Shown here: one piece after another, positions 33,858-43,794 of the stretch
Layout: each line of letters begins with the position of its first letter
Position numbering within the stretch: the stretch's first letter is position 1
Source: an uncultured Pseudomonadales bacterium
Lineage (GTDB): Bacteria; Pseudomonadota; Gammaproteobacteria; Pseudomonadales; Azotimanducaceae
Direction: 5' to 3'
NCBI GenBank assembly: GCA_958296405.1
Contig: OY282519.1
Location: 2,278,132 to 2,342,131 of the forward strand
Length of the DNA stretch: 64,000 bases
Made by a program: the position numbers and the translations under genes
Notes under the pieces: generated by a model
What the model was told of the DNA's origin: nothing
Databases searched by the model: none
The model's input: the letters and a program-made list of their open reading frames with translations, nothing else

Positions 33858-34865
33858 TCAGCCGGCGCGCAGCATGGCGATGATGTCGGCCCGGTCCGCG
33901 TCTTCGATTGAATCGAGGTTCGCGGAGGTGCGGTCTGTGAAGCTGCCGTAGCGGTTGAGCATTTCCGCCGCCACGTCGCGCGGCTCGCCCACCACGGCGA
34001 AGGCGGCCAACACGTCGTCGCCGATGAGTTCGCCCATTTCCCGCCAACGCCCTTGCTTGGACATGGCGTTCAGTTCCGGTTGCAGGGCGCCGGCGCCGAT
34101 GGAATCCAGCACACCCTTGTACGCCGGCGTCGAGCCATAGAAGGCGAGGCGCTGCTTCGCTTGAGCCTTGCTGGCGGCGAACGCCTCCTCGGTGGCGCCC
34201 GTGACGACGAAGTTGCCGTAGCAAATCTCGAAATCCTGCCGAGAACGTCCGGCCTTCGCCAAGCCGCGCTCGATGGCCGGCAACGTGACGGACTCGATGT
34301 ACGGCAGCGTGGTGAAGGGATGCAGGATGATGCCGTCCGCCACCTCGCCGGCCACCTCGGTCATCCTTGGGCCCACTGCGGCCAACGTCACCCGCGGCGG
34401 GACGTGCTCGGTATTGGTGGGGGTGAACGCCGGTGTCATCAGCGTGTGCCGGTAGTACTCGCCGACGTGCTGCAGGCGCTCGCCCTCGTGCCAAGCGTTC
34501 CAGATTGCCCGCATCGCCAGCACGAATTCGCGCATCTGGCGCGCCGGAGCGCCCCACGGCATGCTGAAGCGCTTGGTGATGTGCGGCTTGATCTGCGAGC
34601 CGAGGCCCACGGTGAGGCGGCCGCCGGAGTAGGCGTTCAGGTCATGCGCGATGCCAGCGACGATCATCGGCGAGCGGGCGAACGCCACCGCGATGGACGT
34701 GGCGAGGGTGAGCCGCTCGGTGTGCTCGGCGGCGAGCAACAGCGGGAAGAACGGATCATGCGCTGTTTCCGCAGTGCGCGCGCCATCGTAGCCCAAGGCT
34801 TCGAGCTGTTTGGCGGCGTCGCCGACGCGATTCAGATTGGGCGCGAGGCCGGCATCCACTTTCAT
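33858..34865 (-). CDS. LLM-class F420-dependent oxidoreductase (TIGR03617-like), copy B
   Basis: A 335-residue luciferase-like enzyme with AAGGAAA before its ATG. MKVDAGLAPNLNRVGDAAKQ, AHDPFFPLLLAAEHTERLTL, VGLGSQIKPHITKRFSMPWG and AFYGSTPAYKGVLDSIG mark the family. It lies 53 bp downstream of a close paralogue of equal length, so the pair is a tandem duplication in one operon. Substrate unknown. Confidence 0.87.
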   Translation of the reverse strand: MKVDAGLAPNLNRVGDAAKQLEALGYDGARTAETAHDPFFPLLLAAEHTERLTLATSIAVAFARSPMIVAGIAHDLNAYSGGRLTVGLGSQIKPHITKRFSMPWGAPARQMREFVLAMRAIWNAWHEGERLQHVGEYYRHTLMTPAFTPTNTEHVPPRVTLAAVGPRMTEVAGEVADGIILHPFTTLPYIESVTLPAIERGLAKAGRSRQDFEICYGNFVVTGATEEAFAASKAQAKQRLAFYGSTPAYKGVLDSIGAGALQPELNAMSKQGRWREMGELIGDDVLAAFAVVGEPRDVAAEMLNRYGSFTDRTSANLDSIEDADRADIIAMLRAG

Positions 34866-34918
34866 CGTGCTTTCCTTTTTTCGTGCTTGGGCCTGATCGT
34901 GTGTTCCGGCCGTGGCGC

Positions 34919-35923
34919 TTAAGCTGCGAGCTCGGCCACGATGCTCGCTCGCGTCTCCCGTGGCAGGCCGCCGTAGGCTGCGGATGTGCGGTCCACAATG
35001 TCGCCGTAGCGTGCCTTGAAGGCACGCGCGATCTTGGCGGGCTCCTCGATAATGGCAAACTCGCTGAGCATGTCATCCGAGATGAGGCCCGCCATCTCCG
35101 CCCAGCGACCCTGCTTGGACATCCTGTTGAGATCGCCCTGCATCTCGCCAACGCCGATGCTGTCGAGCACGGGTTTGTAGGCCGGCGTGGAGCCATAGAA
35201 CGCGATTTGCTGGCGCGTCTGCGCCTTCGCGCGCTCCACCTCTTGCTCGTCTCGCCCCGTCACCACAAAGCAGGGGTAGCTGATCTCGAAATCGCTCCGC
35301 GCTTTGCCGGCCTTCGCAAAGCCCCGCTCCAAGGCGGGCAGCGTGGTCTCGCGCAGGTACTTCTCGGTGGTGAACGCATGCACGATCACGCCGTCCGCCA
35401 CTTCGCCAGCCACCTCCGTCATCAACGGCCCCACCGCCGCCAAGAACACCCGCGGCGCCCCATGCTCGGTGTTGTCTGGCGTGAAGAATGGCGTCATCAG
35501 CGTGTGCTGATAGAACTTGCCGGTGAACTGCAGGGGTTCGCCCTTGTGCCAATTCGCCCAAATGGCGCGCATGGCGAGGATGAACTCGCGCATCCGCGCG
35601 GCGGGATGCGACCACGGCATGCTGAAGCGCTTGGTGATGTGCGGGCGGATTTGCGAGCCGAGGCCGAGCACGAAGCGCCCCGCCGACGCCGCATTCAGGT
35701 CATGCCCGATGTTGGCGAGCACCATCGGCGTGCGCGCGAACGCAACGGCGATGCCGGTCATCAAGTCGATGCGTTGCGTGTCTTGCGCCGCAAAAGCCAG
35801 CGGCAAGAACGGATCGTGCGACGTTTCCGCCGAAAGAATGCCGCTGTACCCCATCTCCTCCAGCTCACGCGCCTGCGCGCCAACCTTGGAAAGCTCCCAA
35901 CCCACGCTGCCATCAACCTTCAT
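34919..35923 (-). CDS. LLM-class F420-dependent oxidoreductase (TIGR03617-like), copy A
   Basis: A 334-residue paralogue of the next gene, sharing long blocks (LGSQIRPHITKRFSMPW, REFILAMRAIWANWHKGE, AFYGSTPAYKPVLDSIG). The ATG at 35923 is preceded by GGGGAGG; a longer in-frame extension lacks support. First gene of the pair. In this subfamily several members act on alkylated CoA esters or are uncharacterised. Confidence 0.87.
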   Translation of the reverse strand: MKVDGSVGWELSKVGAQARELEEMGYSGILSAETSHDPFLPLAFAAQDTQRIDLMTGIAVAFARTPMVLANIGHDLNAASAGRFVLGLGSQIRPHITKRFSMPWSHPAARMREFILAMRAIWANWHKGEPLQFTGKFYQHTLMTPFFTPDNTEHGAPRVFLAAVGPLMTEVAGEVADGVIVHAFTTEKYLRETTLPALERGFAKAGKARSDFEISYPCFVVTGRDEQEVERAKAQTRQQIAFYGSTPAYKPVLDSIGVGEMQGDLNRMSKQGRWAEMAGLISDDMLSEFAIIEEPAKIARAFKARYGDIVDRTSAAYGGLPRETRASIVAELAA

Positions 35924-36176
35924 CGTTTGCCTCCCCGCTGTAGTGTTCCTGTCATTGTATCGAAGCGGGACGATGGGGGAGGGGCGAACGCTGATGCCAG
36001 CCACCGGTGGGGCGGGTCGTTCGCAGCGATCGAAGGCGTCACACCAGAAAGTACGGGGCTTGGCCCGGTTCTCGTCTTGGGCGAGAAAGTCGCGCAGGAC
36101 ACGGATAACCCGTGGGCGACTGCCGAAGTGGGACCACGGGATGTGCGGCTTCGACGATCCGCGGCGAGAGCCTAGG

Positions 36177-36962
36177 TCAAGCCAGCTCCCACCATCCGCG
36201 TGGCGAGTTGGATTTCAAGATGCCTTTAGACTTCAACGCTTGGCGTGCGCTGTGAACGATATGCACCCACACGATCTGCCCATTGTTGCGGCGTGCGTAA
36301 TCGGCGGGGCGTAGCCGGGCTCGCATCCGTTGCTCAACAAGTTGGATGACGTCCTTTGCTGGCCCACTACCTCCGAGTTCATCGAGTACATGGACTATAG
36401 CCTTACGGAAAGCCGACTGACGTGTACGGCTGGACCGCAGTTTCCTTTTGTTGCCCACCTGCTTGGGCACGCTACGCCGCAACCGATTCTCTTCCTCGTT
36501 GCCACGCCCAGCGTCCCTCATCTTCCTTTTCATCCCGACTACCGCGCCCTGAGTCACTCCGAACTTCGCGGCGATTTCAGCTTGCGTTTTACCGCTACAG
36601 TGCATCTGCCAGCCGTCCTCGTGCCAACCACCCCGCCCGCCGGCTCTATCGGGTTGGTCATCCTCGAGTCGGGTGGATCGCTCGGTGGGTTTGCCGACAC
36701 ATTCCAGCAAAGGCAGCACATCATCCTTCTCAACGTTGAACCATTCGCCCTCTACGCGCTGTAAACGGAGAATCCTGTGAAATGCCTTCTCGACAGCGTC
36801 CATGTCGTCGACCCGTACCGAGCCGGCGAGCTCGATCTTCGCTCCAGGTTGGTTCAAGTTGAGCTCTTTTATTCTCTGTTCGACGTGCTTCGTCTGCCCA
36901 ACCTTACAATGACCGGGCAATTTCGTGTTCGTAGCAACATAGACGTAGCCGGGCCGAGGCAT
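36177..36962 (-). CDS. GIY-YIG (T5orf172-like) nuclease with HTH and winged-helix domains
   Basis: A 261-residue protein with GGAGG before its ATG. Residues 1-90 form a T5orf172/GIY-YIG module: GYVYVATNTKLPGHCKVGQT, IKELNLNQPGAKIEL and the Glu in LQRVEGEWFNVEKDDV. Residues about 125-150 (KTQAEIAAKFGVTQGAVVGM) form a helix-turn-helix. The C-terminus (about 180-261: KAIVHVLDELGGSGPAKDVI ... LKSNSPRGWWEL) resembles the Mrr N-terminal winged helix. The combination suggests a DNA-targeting nuclease of a mobile or defence element. GC is below that of the neighbours. Confidence 0.75.
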   Translation of the reverse strand: MPRPGYVYVATNTKLPGHCKVGQTKHVEQRIKELNLNQPGAKIELAGSVRVDDMDAVEKAFHRILRLQRVEGEWFNVEKDDVLPLLECVGKPTERSTRLEDDQPDRAGGRGGWHEDGWQMHCSGKTQAEIAAKFGVTQGAVVGMKRKMRDAGRGNEEENRLRRSVPKQVGNKRKLRSSRTRQSAFRKAIVHVLDELGGSGPAKDVIQLVEQRMRARLRPADYARRNNGQIVWVHIVHSARQALKSKGILKSNSPRGWWELA

Positions 36963-36989
36963 ATTTCCTCCCGTTTTTTTGTCACAGTC

Positions 36990-37199
36990 TCAAGGCGGGA
37001 GCTTATCAAACTCCGCAAACTCGATGCAGGCACGGATGTCGTCCTCTTCCAAGTCTGGCAGCTCGTCTAGAATCGCCTCTTGCGATAGGCCTGCGCCAAG
37101 CAAATCGAGCACATCCGTCACGCGGATGCGCATGCCCCGGATGCATGGATGCCCGCCGCACTGTCGTGGGTTCGTGGTGATGCGGGTTGCGGTGCTCAT
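36990..37199 (-). CDS. DUF433 antitoxin-like protein
   Basis: A 69-residue protein: RITTNPRQCGGHPCIRGMRI followed by RVTDVLDLLGAGLSQEAILD and LPDLEEDDIRACIEFA, the DUF433 signature of VapB-like antitoxins with a small helix-turn-helix. These normally precede a DUF5615 PIN-like toxin. Here the next gene, 27 bp downstream, is the GIY-YIG protein, so this is an orphan or the partner has been exchanged. Confidence 0.85.
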   Translation of the reverse strand: MSTATRITTNPRQCGGHPCIRGMRIRVTDVLDLLGAGLSQEAILDELPDLEEDDIRACIEFAEFDKLPP

Positions 37200-37306
37200 G
37201 CGAGCAGTCTGGCGGAACCTGCGCCGCGGCTCAAATGGCCGATACGGGCATCAGGACGGGAAGGCGCTTTGAGTGGTCGCGCCTCACGCTCGCCCCGGTC
37301 AATCAC

Positions 37307-40162
37307 TCACTCGACCAGCACATTCCCGTCCGCATCCAGCAGCAGCACTTCGCCGAACTCCAGTGCCCGGATGTTCGCCTCGATCTTGGCGCGGTCGCCG
37401 ACCACCACCCACGTTAGGGCGTTGGGTTGGACGATGTCCACGGCGGCTTGGCGGATTTCCGCGGCGGTCAGGCCGCGCACGCGGTCGGCGTAGGTGTCCC
37501 AAAAGTCGTCGGGCATCTGGAAACGCACGATCGTCTCAATGGAGCCGAGCACTGCGGCCGAGGTCTCCCAGCGGCCGGGGAGAGAGAGCGTGCGCTCGGC
37601 TTTCACCTTGGAGATTTCGTCCTCGGTGGGGGGGCGTTCGCCGCGAATCTCAGTGAGCTCGCGGCGTAGCTCGGCCATCGCGGCGCTGGTCTTGTCGGTT
37701 TGCACGGGCGCCAAGGCGACGAACGGTCGTTGGCCCTGCACGTTGACGATCTGTGTGCGAGCGCCATAAGACCATCCCTTGTCCTCGCGCAGGTTCATGT
37801 TCACGCGGGCGGTGAAGTCCCCGCCGAGCACTTGGTTCATCGCGATGATGGCGAAGTCTGCTTCGTTGTCCGGCGGTGGCATCAAGTGGCCGGCGAAAAT
37901 GAAGGATTGCTCGGAGTCTGGACGATCCAAGAGATACACCACTGGTGCGGCGCGTTGCGCCACCGCATCGATGTTCTTGGCAGGCACTGCGCCGGGTTGC
38001 CAGCCGCCTAGGTGGCGTTCAAGCAGCGGCGCCAACTCTTCCTGCGTCACGTCTCCCACCACGATGAGCGTGCCGTTGTTGGGCTTGAACCATGTCTGGT
38101 GGAAAGTGGCTAGGTCGCTGGTGGTGAGCGCCTGCACAGAGGCTTCGGTGCCGCTGCCGGAGAACGCAACGCTGTAAGGGTGGCCGGCGCCATAAAGGAG
38201 CTTTCTGAAAACGCGCCCGGCGAGGCCCTGAGGTTGCGCCTTCTCTTGCTGGATGGCGACGATCTGCTGCGCTTGCAGCCGCTCAAAGTTTTCTTGTGGG
38301 AACGCCGGATTCAGCGCCATGTCCGCGAACAGCTTCAACGATGCATCGAGGTTTTCCTTGAGCGTCCAGAGCGACACCTCCGACATGTCCACATCCGCAT
38401 CCGTGGAAACGCTGGAGCCGAGCTGGCGCAGCGCATCACTGATTTCGAGTGCGGTGCGGGTGTCTGTGCCCTCGTTGAGCATGCTGAGAGCAAGGGAGGC
38501 TGTGCCGGGCGTCGCGAACTCGGCCGCCGCGTAGCCCACGTCCATCAAGAGCTGCATCCGCACCGCCGGAATCGATCGCCGCTCGGCGAGTATCACTTCG
38601 AGGCCGTTTTCCAGAGCAAAGCGCTCGAAGCGGGGGAAGCGCACCGCTGGTGGCTCGTCGGGCGTCGGCAGCTGCGTACGGTCCACGGCTGGCGGCGCGG
38701 TGGCGTATTCGCCGAACGGCGTCACTTCCAACACGAACTGGCCGCGCTTCATCCATTCGTTGGCGGCCGCCTGCAAGCCATCGAGCGTTGCGGATGACCA
38801 GTTGGCGAGCGTGGCCTTGTAGGCGTCGGGGTCGCCCAAGTAGATCTCGTTGGCCGCCAAGATGTCGCTCTTGCCGCCGAAGCCGCCGACGCGCTCGCTG
38901 CCGGCAATGAAGCCTGTGCGGCGGGTTGCCACCACGCGCTGCAACTCGTCGTCGGTGGCGCCATCCGCGAGGAAGGTGGCCACTTCTTCTTCGATGACGG
39001 CGTCGATGTCTGCGAGGGCCTCGCCTGGCATGGCGGTGGCGATCACGCCGAAGATGCCGGCAAGCTCCATCGGAAAGGCAAACGCGCTCACGTCAGAGGC
39101 AATGCGGTCGTCATACACCAAACGCTTGTATAGGCGAGACGTCTTGCCTTCGCTCAGGATGCCGGCCACAAGGTCTAGCTGGTCCGCTTCTGTGCTGCCG
39201 ATGCCCGGCATCGTCCAGAACTTGTAGAGCCGGGCTTGGGGCACGCGATCCTTCATGCGATGGCGGCGGATGCCGCGCAGCTCGGGAATCCACTCTTTCT
39301 GCCGCGCCAGCGGCGGTCCGGCGGGGATGTGGCCAAAGTGGCGCTCCACCCGCGCTCTCGCGTCTTCGGCATCGACGTCCCCCGCTATCACGATCACTGC
39401 GTTGGCCGCGCCGTAGTACTGCCGGAACCAATCCTTCACATCGTCCAAGGTCGCGGCGTTCAAGTCCTCCATGCTGCCGATGACTGACCAAGAGTATGGG
39501 TGGCCGGCCGGAAAGATGTTCTCGAACGCCACGTTGAACACGCGGCCATAGGGTTGGTTCTCGCCTTGGCGCTTCTCGTTCTGCACCACGCCCCGCTGCT
39601 CATCGAGCCGCGCTTGGTCCACCACGCCCAATAGGTGCCCCATGCGGTCAGACTCCATCCACAACGCCAAGTCCAACGCGTTCTTGGGCACCACCTCGAA
39701 GTAGTTGGTGCGGTCTGCGTTGGTGGTGCCATTCATGCCGGTGGCGCCGACGCGCTCGAATGGCTCGAAGAACTCACCCGGATAGTTTTCCGTGCCGTTG
39801 AACATCAGGTGCTCAAAGAGATGGGCGAAGCCAGTCTTGCCCGGCTTCTCGTCCTTGGAGCCAACGTGGTACCACACGTTCACGGCCACGATGGGCGCCT
39901 TGCGGTCTTCGTGGACGATGAGTGTTAAGCCGTTGTCCAGCGTGAACTTCTCGAATGGGATGTCGACGGTGGCGTCTGGCGCCTCTGTTTGCGCGAAAGC
40001 AGCGCTGCCCTCTTCGACGGGTTCATCCGATTCAGACGCTGGTGCCGCAGGAACGGTGCATCCGGCCACGCCGAAGCAGAGCGCGGCCGCCAAGGCTGCC
40101 ATGCGTGGGTGCGCTGGGCGCTTGGCTGGGGCCGATGCGAAAGCGTTGCGGGAAGCCGGCAT
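37307..40162 (-). CDS. M16 family zinc metallopeptidase lipoprotein, two-domain
   Basis: A 951-residue protein. The N-terminus has a lipobox at GVAGC (C35), preceded by a rather long n-region. The ATG at 40162 has GAGG 8 nt upstream; an ATG 6 bp earlier is too close. The active M16 domain has inverted zinc motif HLFEH (114-118) in GFAHLFEHLMFNGTENYPG. The second, inactive M16 repeat begins near residue 480 and has MLNEGTDTRT where the motif would be. The layout matches periplasmic PqqL-like or M16B peptidases anchored to a membrane. Digests peptides outside the cytoplasm; it may work with the neighbouring TonB receptor. Confidence 0.9.
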   Translation of the reverse strand: MPASRNAFASAPAKRPAHPRMAALAAALCFGVAGCTVPAAPASESDEPVEEGSAAFAQTEAPDATVDIPFEKFTLDNGLTLIVHEDRKAPIVAVNVWYHVGSKDEKPGKTGFAHLFEHLMFNGTENYPGEFFEPFERVGATGMNGTTNADRTNYFEVVPKNALDLALWMESDRMGHLLGVVDQARLDEQRGVVQNEKRQGENQPYGRVFNVAFENIFPAGHPYSWSVIGSMEDLNAATLDDVKDWFRQYYGAANAVIVIAGDVDAEDARARVERHFGHIPAGPPLARQKEWIPELRGIRRHRMKDRVPQARLYKFWTMPGIGSTEADQLDLVAGILSEGKTSRLYKRLVYDDRIASDVSAFAFPMELAGIFGVIATAMPGEALADIDAVIEEEVATFLADGATDDELQRVVATRRTGFIAGSERVGGFGGKSDILAANEIYLGDPDAYKATLANWSSATLDGLQAAANEWMKRGQFVLEVTPFGEYATAPPAVDRTQLPTPDEPPAVRFPRFERFALENGLEVILAERRSIPAVRMQLLMDVGYAAAEFATPGTASLALSMLNEGTDTRTALEISDALRQLGSSVSTDADVDMSEVSLWTLKENLDASLKLFADMALNPAFPQENFERLQAQQIVAIQQEKAQPQGLAGRVFRKLLYGAGHPYSVAFSGSGTEASVQALTTSDLATFHQTWFKPNNGTLIVVGDVTQEELAPLLERHLGGWQPGAVPAKNIDAVAQRAAPVVYLLDRPDSEQSFIFAGHLMPPPDNEADFAIIAMNQVLGGDFTARVNMNLREDKGWSYGARTQIVNVQGQRPFVALAPVQTDKTSAAMAELRRELTEIRGERPPTEDEISKVKAERTLSLPGRWETSAAVLGSIETIVRFQMPDDFWDTYADRVRGLTAAEIRQAAVDIVQPNALTWVVVGDRAKIEANIRALEFGEVLLLDADGNVLVE

Positions 40163-40284
40163 GGTCATGTCCTCAAATGTCGCGCGCGGCGACCGCAAAG
40201 TTCTAGCGGCGCGCGGCCTTGGTGCCGAGTCGCCCTGTAAGCGAGCCCAAACGCCACGTCACGCAGCGCTCGGGCCACGGGGCA

Positions 40285-42630
40285 TCAAGGCCGCAAAGTG
40301 AACTCGAAGCCCATCGTGCGTGGCGTCTGATACCCGAAGCAAGGCTCGCGGAGAATCAACTGGATCGCGCAGTCCAACACAATCTCATCCTCGTTGGTGA
40401 GGTTGCTGGCGAAGAAAGTCGCCTGCCAACGGTCTCCCGGGCCGGCGAGATTCACACGGAAATCCGTTTGCTGCCGCTTCGGCAACACCGCCGTGTCCAC
40501 GTTCAACACCCGCTTCTGCTCGGCCACCATGGTGTAGTTCACCATCACGTTGAGTTGCATGTCGCGTGGCAGCGGATGGCTGTAATCCACTGTGAGATGG
40601 CCGCTCCACTCCGGCGAATATGGCAGCTTCGTGCCGGGTGGGTTGTCGTTGTTTTGTTCGTCCAATTCGGCCTCGTTGAAGTCGAACCCTAGGTTGATGC
40701 GCCAACGATCGGTGGGGCGGGCGAGGAGGTCCATCTCAATGCCTTGGGTGTGCGCGGCGCCGGCATTGGCGTTGTAGTTCTTGTTGATGGTGGGCAGGTT
40801 GAGCTGCTGAAAGCCCAAGATGGTGTCTTGCCAATCAAAGTAGTAGATGGACGTGGTGAGATTCAGCCTGTTGTCGAAGAGCCGCGTCTTCAGCCCCAGC
40901 TCATAGTTGGTGACGCTGTCGCCGTCGTAGGCAATCCGGGAAGTGGCGATGGCCGCCGCCTGGTTGCCCGTGAGGCCCTCTGGATTCCCGGCGAACGGGG
41001 GCAGGTCTGGCAGCACGGCGTCGCCGGCGCCGGAGAGTTGTCGGGCGTTGAACTCTTGGCCCAAGTTCACGTTGCCCGGGCGGAAGCCGGTGGTGATGTT
41101 GAAATAGGTGAGCGTTCGGTCTGAAGCCCAGTAGGAGATGCCTACCTTCGGCGCGAACACCTTGTCTGCCGTTTCCGCAGTGCTGTCCTCAAGCGTTTGC
41201 TCCATGTCCGTCCAACGCAGGCCGCCAGTGATCTCGATGGTTGGCGACAGCGAGTACGTCGCTTCGCCGAATACACTGAACTCGTCCAGCGTATCGACGT
41301 GTTGGTTGGAAGGATCCGAATAGAAGGCGCGGTACACGTCTAGGGTGCGCGTGGCCGAGGCTAGCCACGGCTGCATCTGGAACGGTTGGAAATCTTCCCG
41401 GTAGTCGTCGCTGTCCTTCATGAAGGCGCCTGCCAGCCAACGCCAAGGGCCGTCTGAATTTGAGATCAGCTTTGCCTCGAACGTGGTGCGCTCGGATTCG
41501 GCGGTGCTGTCGTTGTTGAAGGCGATCTGATTGGTCCTCGCCACTGGGTTCGCCAAGTTGATCTGCCAGCCTTCCGCCAACAAAGCCGGAATCTCATCTG
41601 GGTTGTCGCCGGCGCGGGCGACAACGTTGAACTGGATGAACCAGTCGAAGAAGGCGGCCACCGAGGCGGCGTACTCGCGCTCGCTGTGGGCGGCCCGGTC
41701 CATGAGCGAAGCGGAGAGCTCAAGGGTGGCCCAATCGAACTCGTAGTCTGCGTTCAGGGCGAACACATCAACTGCGTCGCTGGACCGAGGCGGTATGCCC
41801 GGAATGCGCACGTCGAGCGTCTCTTTGTACCGCTCCTGTCCAGCCACCGAGCCCCCGGTCTCCGTATCGACGGTGAAGAACGAGCCCTCGAGGGAGAGCC
41901 TGTCTGACACCACCCAAAGGGCGGCGACGCGGCCGCCGGTGGAGTCTTCGGAGTTGGTGTCCTCTTCGTTGTTTGCCACGTTCTCGAACCATCCGGCGCG
42001 GCGCTCGTCAAAGGCGGTGAAACGCAGCGCCACGGAGTCGCTCACGGGCAGGTTGAGCATGCCGTCCACCCGGTATCCCAAGTCGTCGGACTCTTCGTTC
42101 TGGTTTACGCTTGCCCGCGCCTTCCAGTCCGTGCCGTCCAGCGATGGCTTGTTCTGGATGAAGCGGATGGTGCCGCCGACGGAGCCTTCCCCAAACAACG
42201 TGCCTTGGGGGCCCTTCAGCACCTCCACCCGGTCGATGTCGAACAGGTTGCCGCCAAACTGCCGCGCCGGGCCTTGGGCGGACGTCATCGGCACGTCGTC
42301 CAGGTACACGGAGACGGCCGCGTAGGTTTGTTGGTAACTCTCGGTGCCGGTTTGCGATGACACGCCGCGCACCGTGTAGCGGTTGTTGCTGGCGCTTGCG
42401 CCCTCGGTCATGTTGAGGCCGGTGATGTTGCGGAACAGCCCCTGCATGTTTGTGACGCCGAGCTCCTCGATCATCTCGCCGCTGACGGCGCTGATCGCTT
42501 GCGGCGTTTCCATCAGGTTCGTTTCGCGGTGCGTCGCGGTGACGACGATTTCCTCGATGTTCTCGATCTCTTGGGCTGAAGTAGCCATTGTCGCCAGCGC
42601 CAAGCCGGCGACTATCCACCGATTCAACAT
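40285..42630 (-). CDS. TonB-dependent outer-membrane receptor
   Basis: A 781-residue receptor starting MLNRWIVAGLALATMATSAQ, a signal peptide, with AGGGGA 8 nt upstream. The TonB box region reads IEEIVVTATHRETNLMETPQ. The plug contains RVEVLKGPQGTLFGEGSVGG, and the barrel ends in GFEFTLRP with a terminal aromatic-like strand. No regulator or siderophore genes are nearby, so the ligand is open. It ends 86 bp before the M16 peptidase region, which is transcribed in the same direction. Confidence 0.92.
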   Translation of the reverse strand: MLNRWIVAGLALATMATSAQEIENIEEIVVTATHRETNLMETPQAISAVSGEMIEELGVTNMQGLFRNITGLNMTEGASASNNRYTVRGVSSQTGTESYQQTYAAVSVYLDDVPMTSAQGPARQFGGNLFDIDRVEVLKGPQGTLFGEGSVGGTIRFIQNKPSLDGTDWKARASVNQNEESDDLGYRVDGMLNLPVSDSVALRFTAFDERRAGWFENVANNEEDTNSEDSTGGRVAALWVVSDRLSLEGSFFTVDTETGGSVAGQERYKETLDVRIPGIPPRSSDAVDVFALNADYEFDWATLELSASLMDRAAHSEREYAASVAAFFDWFIQFNVVARAGDNPDEIPALLAEGWQINLANPVARTNQIAFNNDSTAESERTTFEAKLISNSDGPWRWLAGAFMKDSDDYREDFQPFQMQPWLASATRTLDVYRAFYSDPSNQHVDTLDEFSVFGEATYSLSPTIEITGGLRWTDMEQTLEDSTAETADKVFAPKVGISYWASDRTLTYFNITTGFRPGNVNLGQEFNARQLSGAGDAVLPDLPPFAGNPEGLTGNQAAAIATSRIAYDGDSVTNYELGLKTRLFDNRLNLTTSIYYFDWQDTILGFQQLNLPTINKNYNANAGAAHTQGIEMDLLARPTDRWRINLGFDFNEAELDEQNNDNPPGTKLPYSPEWSGHLTVDYSHPLPRDMQLNVMVNYTMVAEQKRVLNVDTAVLPKRQQTDFRVNLAGPGDRWQATFFASNLTNEDEIVLDCAIQLILREPCFGYQTPRTMGFEFTLRP

Positions 42631-42795
42631 GGTTCATTCCCCTAATCCGCACAACGAACTTTAGCAGAAAACCTTGCGCCGGCGTCCGCAGGGGCTGCGC
42701 AGGCTTGCCTTGGAGCGATGCTCAGCTGGCGGCAGGAAGCTAGGAGGTGCCGAGGGCACCCAGCAAGCGTGGCGCCGCAGAGGCCAAGCGCGCGG

Positions 42796-43794
42796 CTAGC
42801 GGCCCTCGCCATAGGCGTCGGCCAACAACTCGTAGGAGCGCACACGGTCTGCGAAGGTGGGCGTGATCGTCAGCACGATCACCTCGTCCGCGCCCGTTTC
42901 TTGGGCGAGCGCATCAATGGCGGCCCGCACTTCCTGCGCCGAACCGATGATCTGCCGTGAGCGTTTGGCGCGCATGCGCTCGATGTCCGCCGAGCTGAAG
43001 GGGTGGGCCAGCGCTTCTTCCGGCGTTGGCGGCGGGCCAAGCACGCCCCGTGCGCGACGCTGGCGTTGAATCTCGCGGATGCGGCGGAACACATCTGCCT
43101 GCTCCGGGTCTTCCGTGGCGATGGCGAAGACGCCGATGGAGGCGTAGGGCTCGCTGCGCGGGCCGGGCTCGAAGTCGCGCCGATAGCGCTGCATCGCCGG
43201 CGCCGCGGGGCCGGGGTCAATGAAGTGGGCGAAAGAGAACGCGACGCCGAAGCGGGCGGCGTAGACGGCGCTGTCGAGGCTGGAGCCGAGCATCCACACG
43301 TCTGGGGTTGTGGGCGTTTTGGGCGTGGCTTCCAGGTGCCCGAATGCTTCGGTGAATGCCTTGGCGCCGGAGACGAAGGCCACGAGGTCTTTCACTTTGG
43401 CAGGGTAGTACTCGATGCCGAGCGGATTGCCATAGGCAAGGGCGGCGGCGGTGAGGCCATCGCTGCCTGGCGCCCGGCCCACGCCGAGGTCGATGCGGCC
43501 GGGATACAGGAGTTCCAACATGCGGAAGTTCTCGGCCACTTTGTAGGGCGAGTAGTGGGAGAGCATCACGCCGCCGGCGCCGACGCGAATGCGCTTGGTC
43601 TCACGGGCGACGCGGGCGATGAGCACTTCCGGGGACGAACTGGCCAATGTTGGCGTGGCGTGGTGTTCGGCCAGCCAATAGCGGTGGTAGCCCAGCGCGT
43701 CGCAGCGCTCGGCCAAGGCGATGGTGTGTGCGACGGCGGCGCCGGCGTCTTCATCACGGCCGATGGGGGATTGATCGAGAACGCCGAGCTTCAT
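42796..43794 (-). CDS. MsnO8-type LLM-class flavin oxidoreductase
   Basis: A 332-residue luciferase-like monooxygenase. MKLGVLDQSPIGRDEDAGAA, GYHRYWLAEHHATPTLASSS, VGAGGVMLSHYSPYKVAENF and LYPGRIDLGVGRAPGSDG are the hallmarks of the MsnO8/YwcH subgroup using FMNH2 and oxygen. It is divergent from the Rieske oxygenase across repeat cluster 3. Substrate unknown. Confidence 0.9.
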   Translation of the reverse strand: MKLGVLDQSPIGRDEDAGAAVAHTIALAERCDALGYHRYWLAEHHATPTLASSSPEVLIARVARETKRIRVGAGGVMLSHYSPYKVAENFRMLELLYPGRIDLGVGRAPGSDGLTAAALAYGNPLGIEYYPAKVKDLVAFVSGAKAFTEAFGHLEATPKTPTTPDVWMLGSSLDSAVYAARFGVAFSFAHFIDPGPAAPAMQRYRRDFEPGPRSEPYASIGVFAIATEDPEQADVFRRIREIQRQRRARGVLGPPPTPEEALAHPFSSADIERMRAKRSRQIIGSAQEVRAAIDALAQETGADEVIVLTITPTFADRVRSYELLADAYGEGR

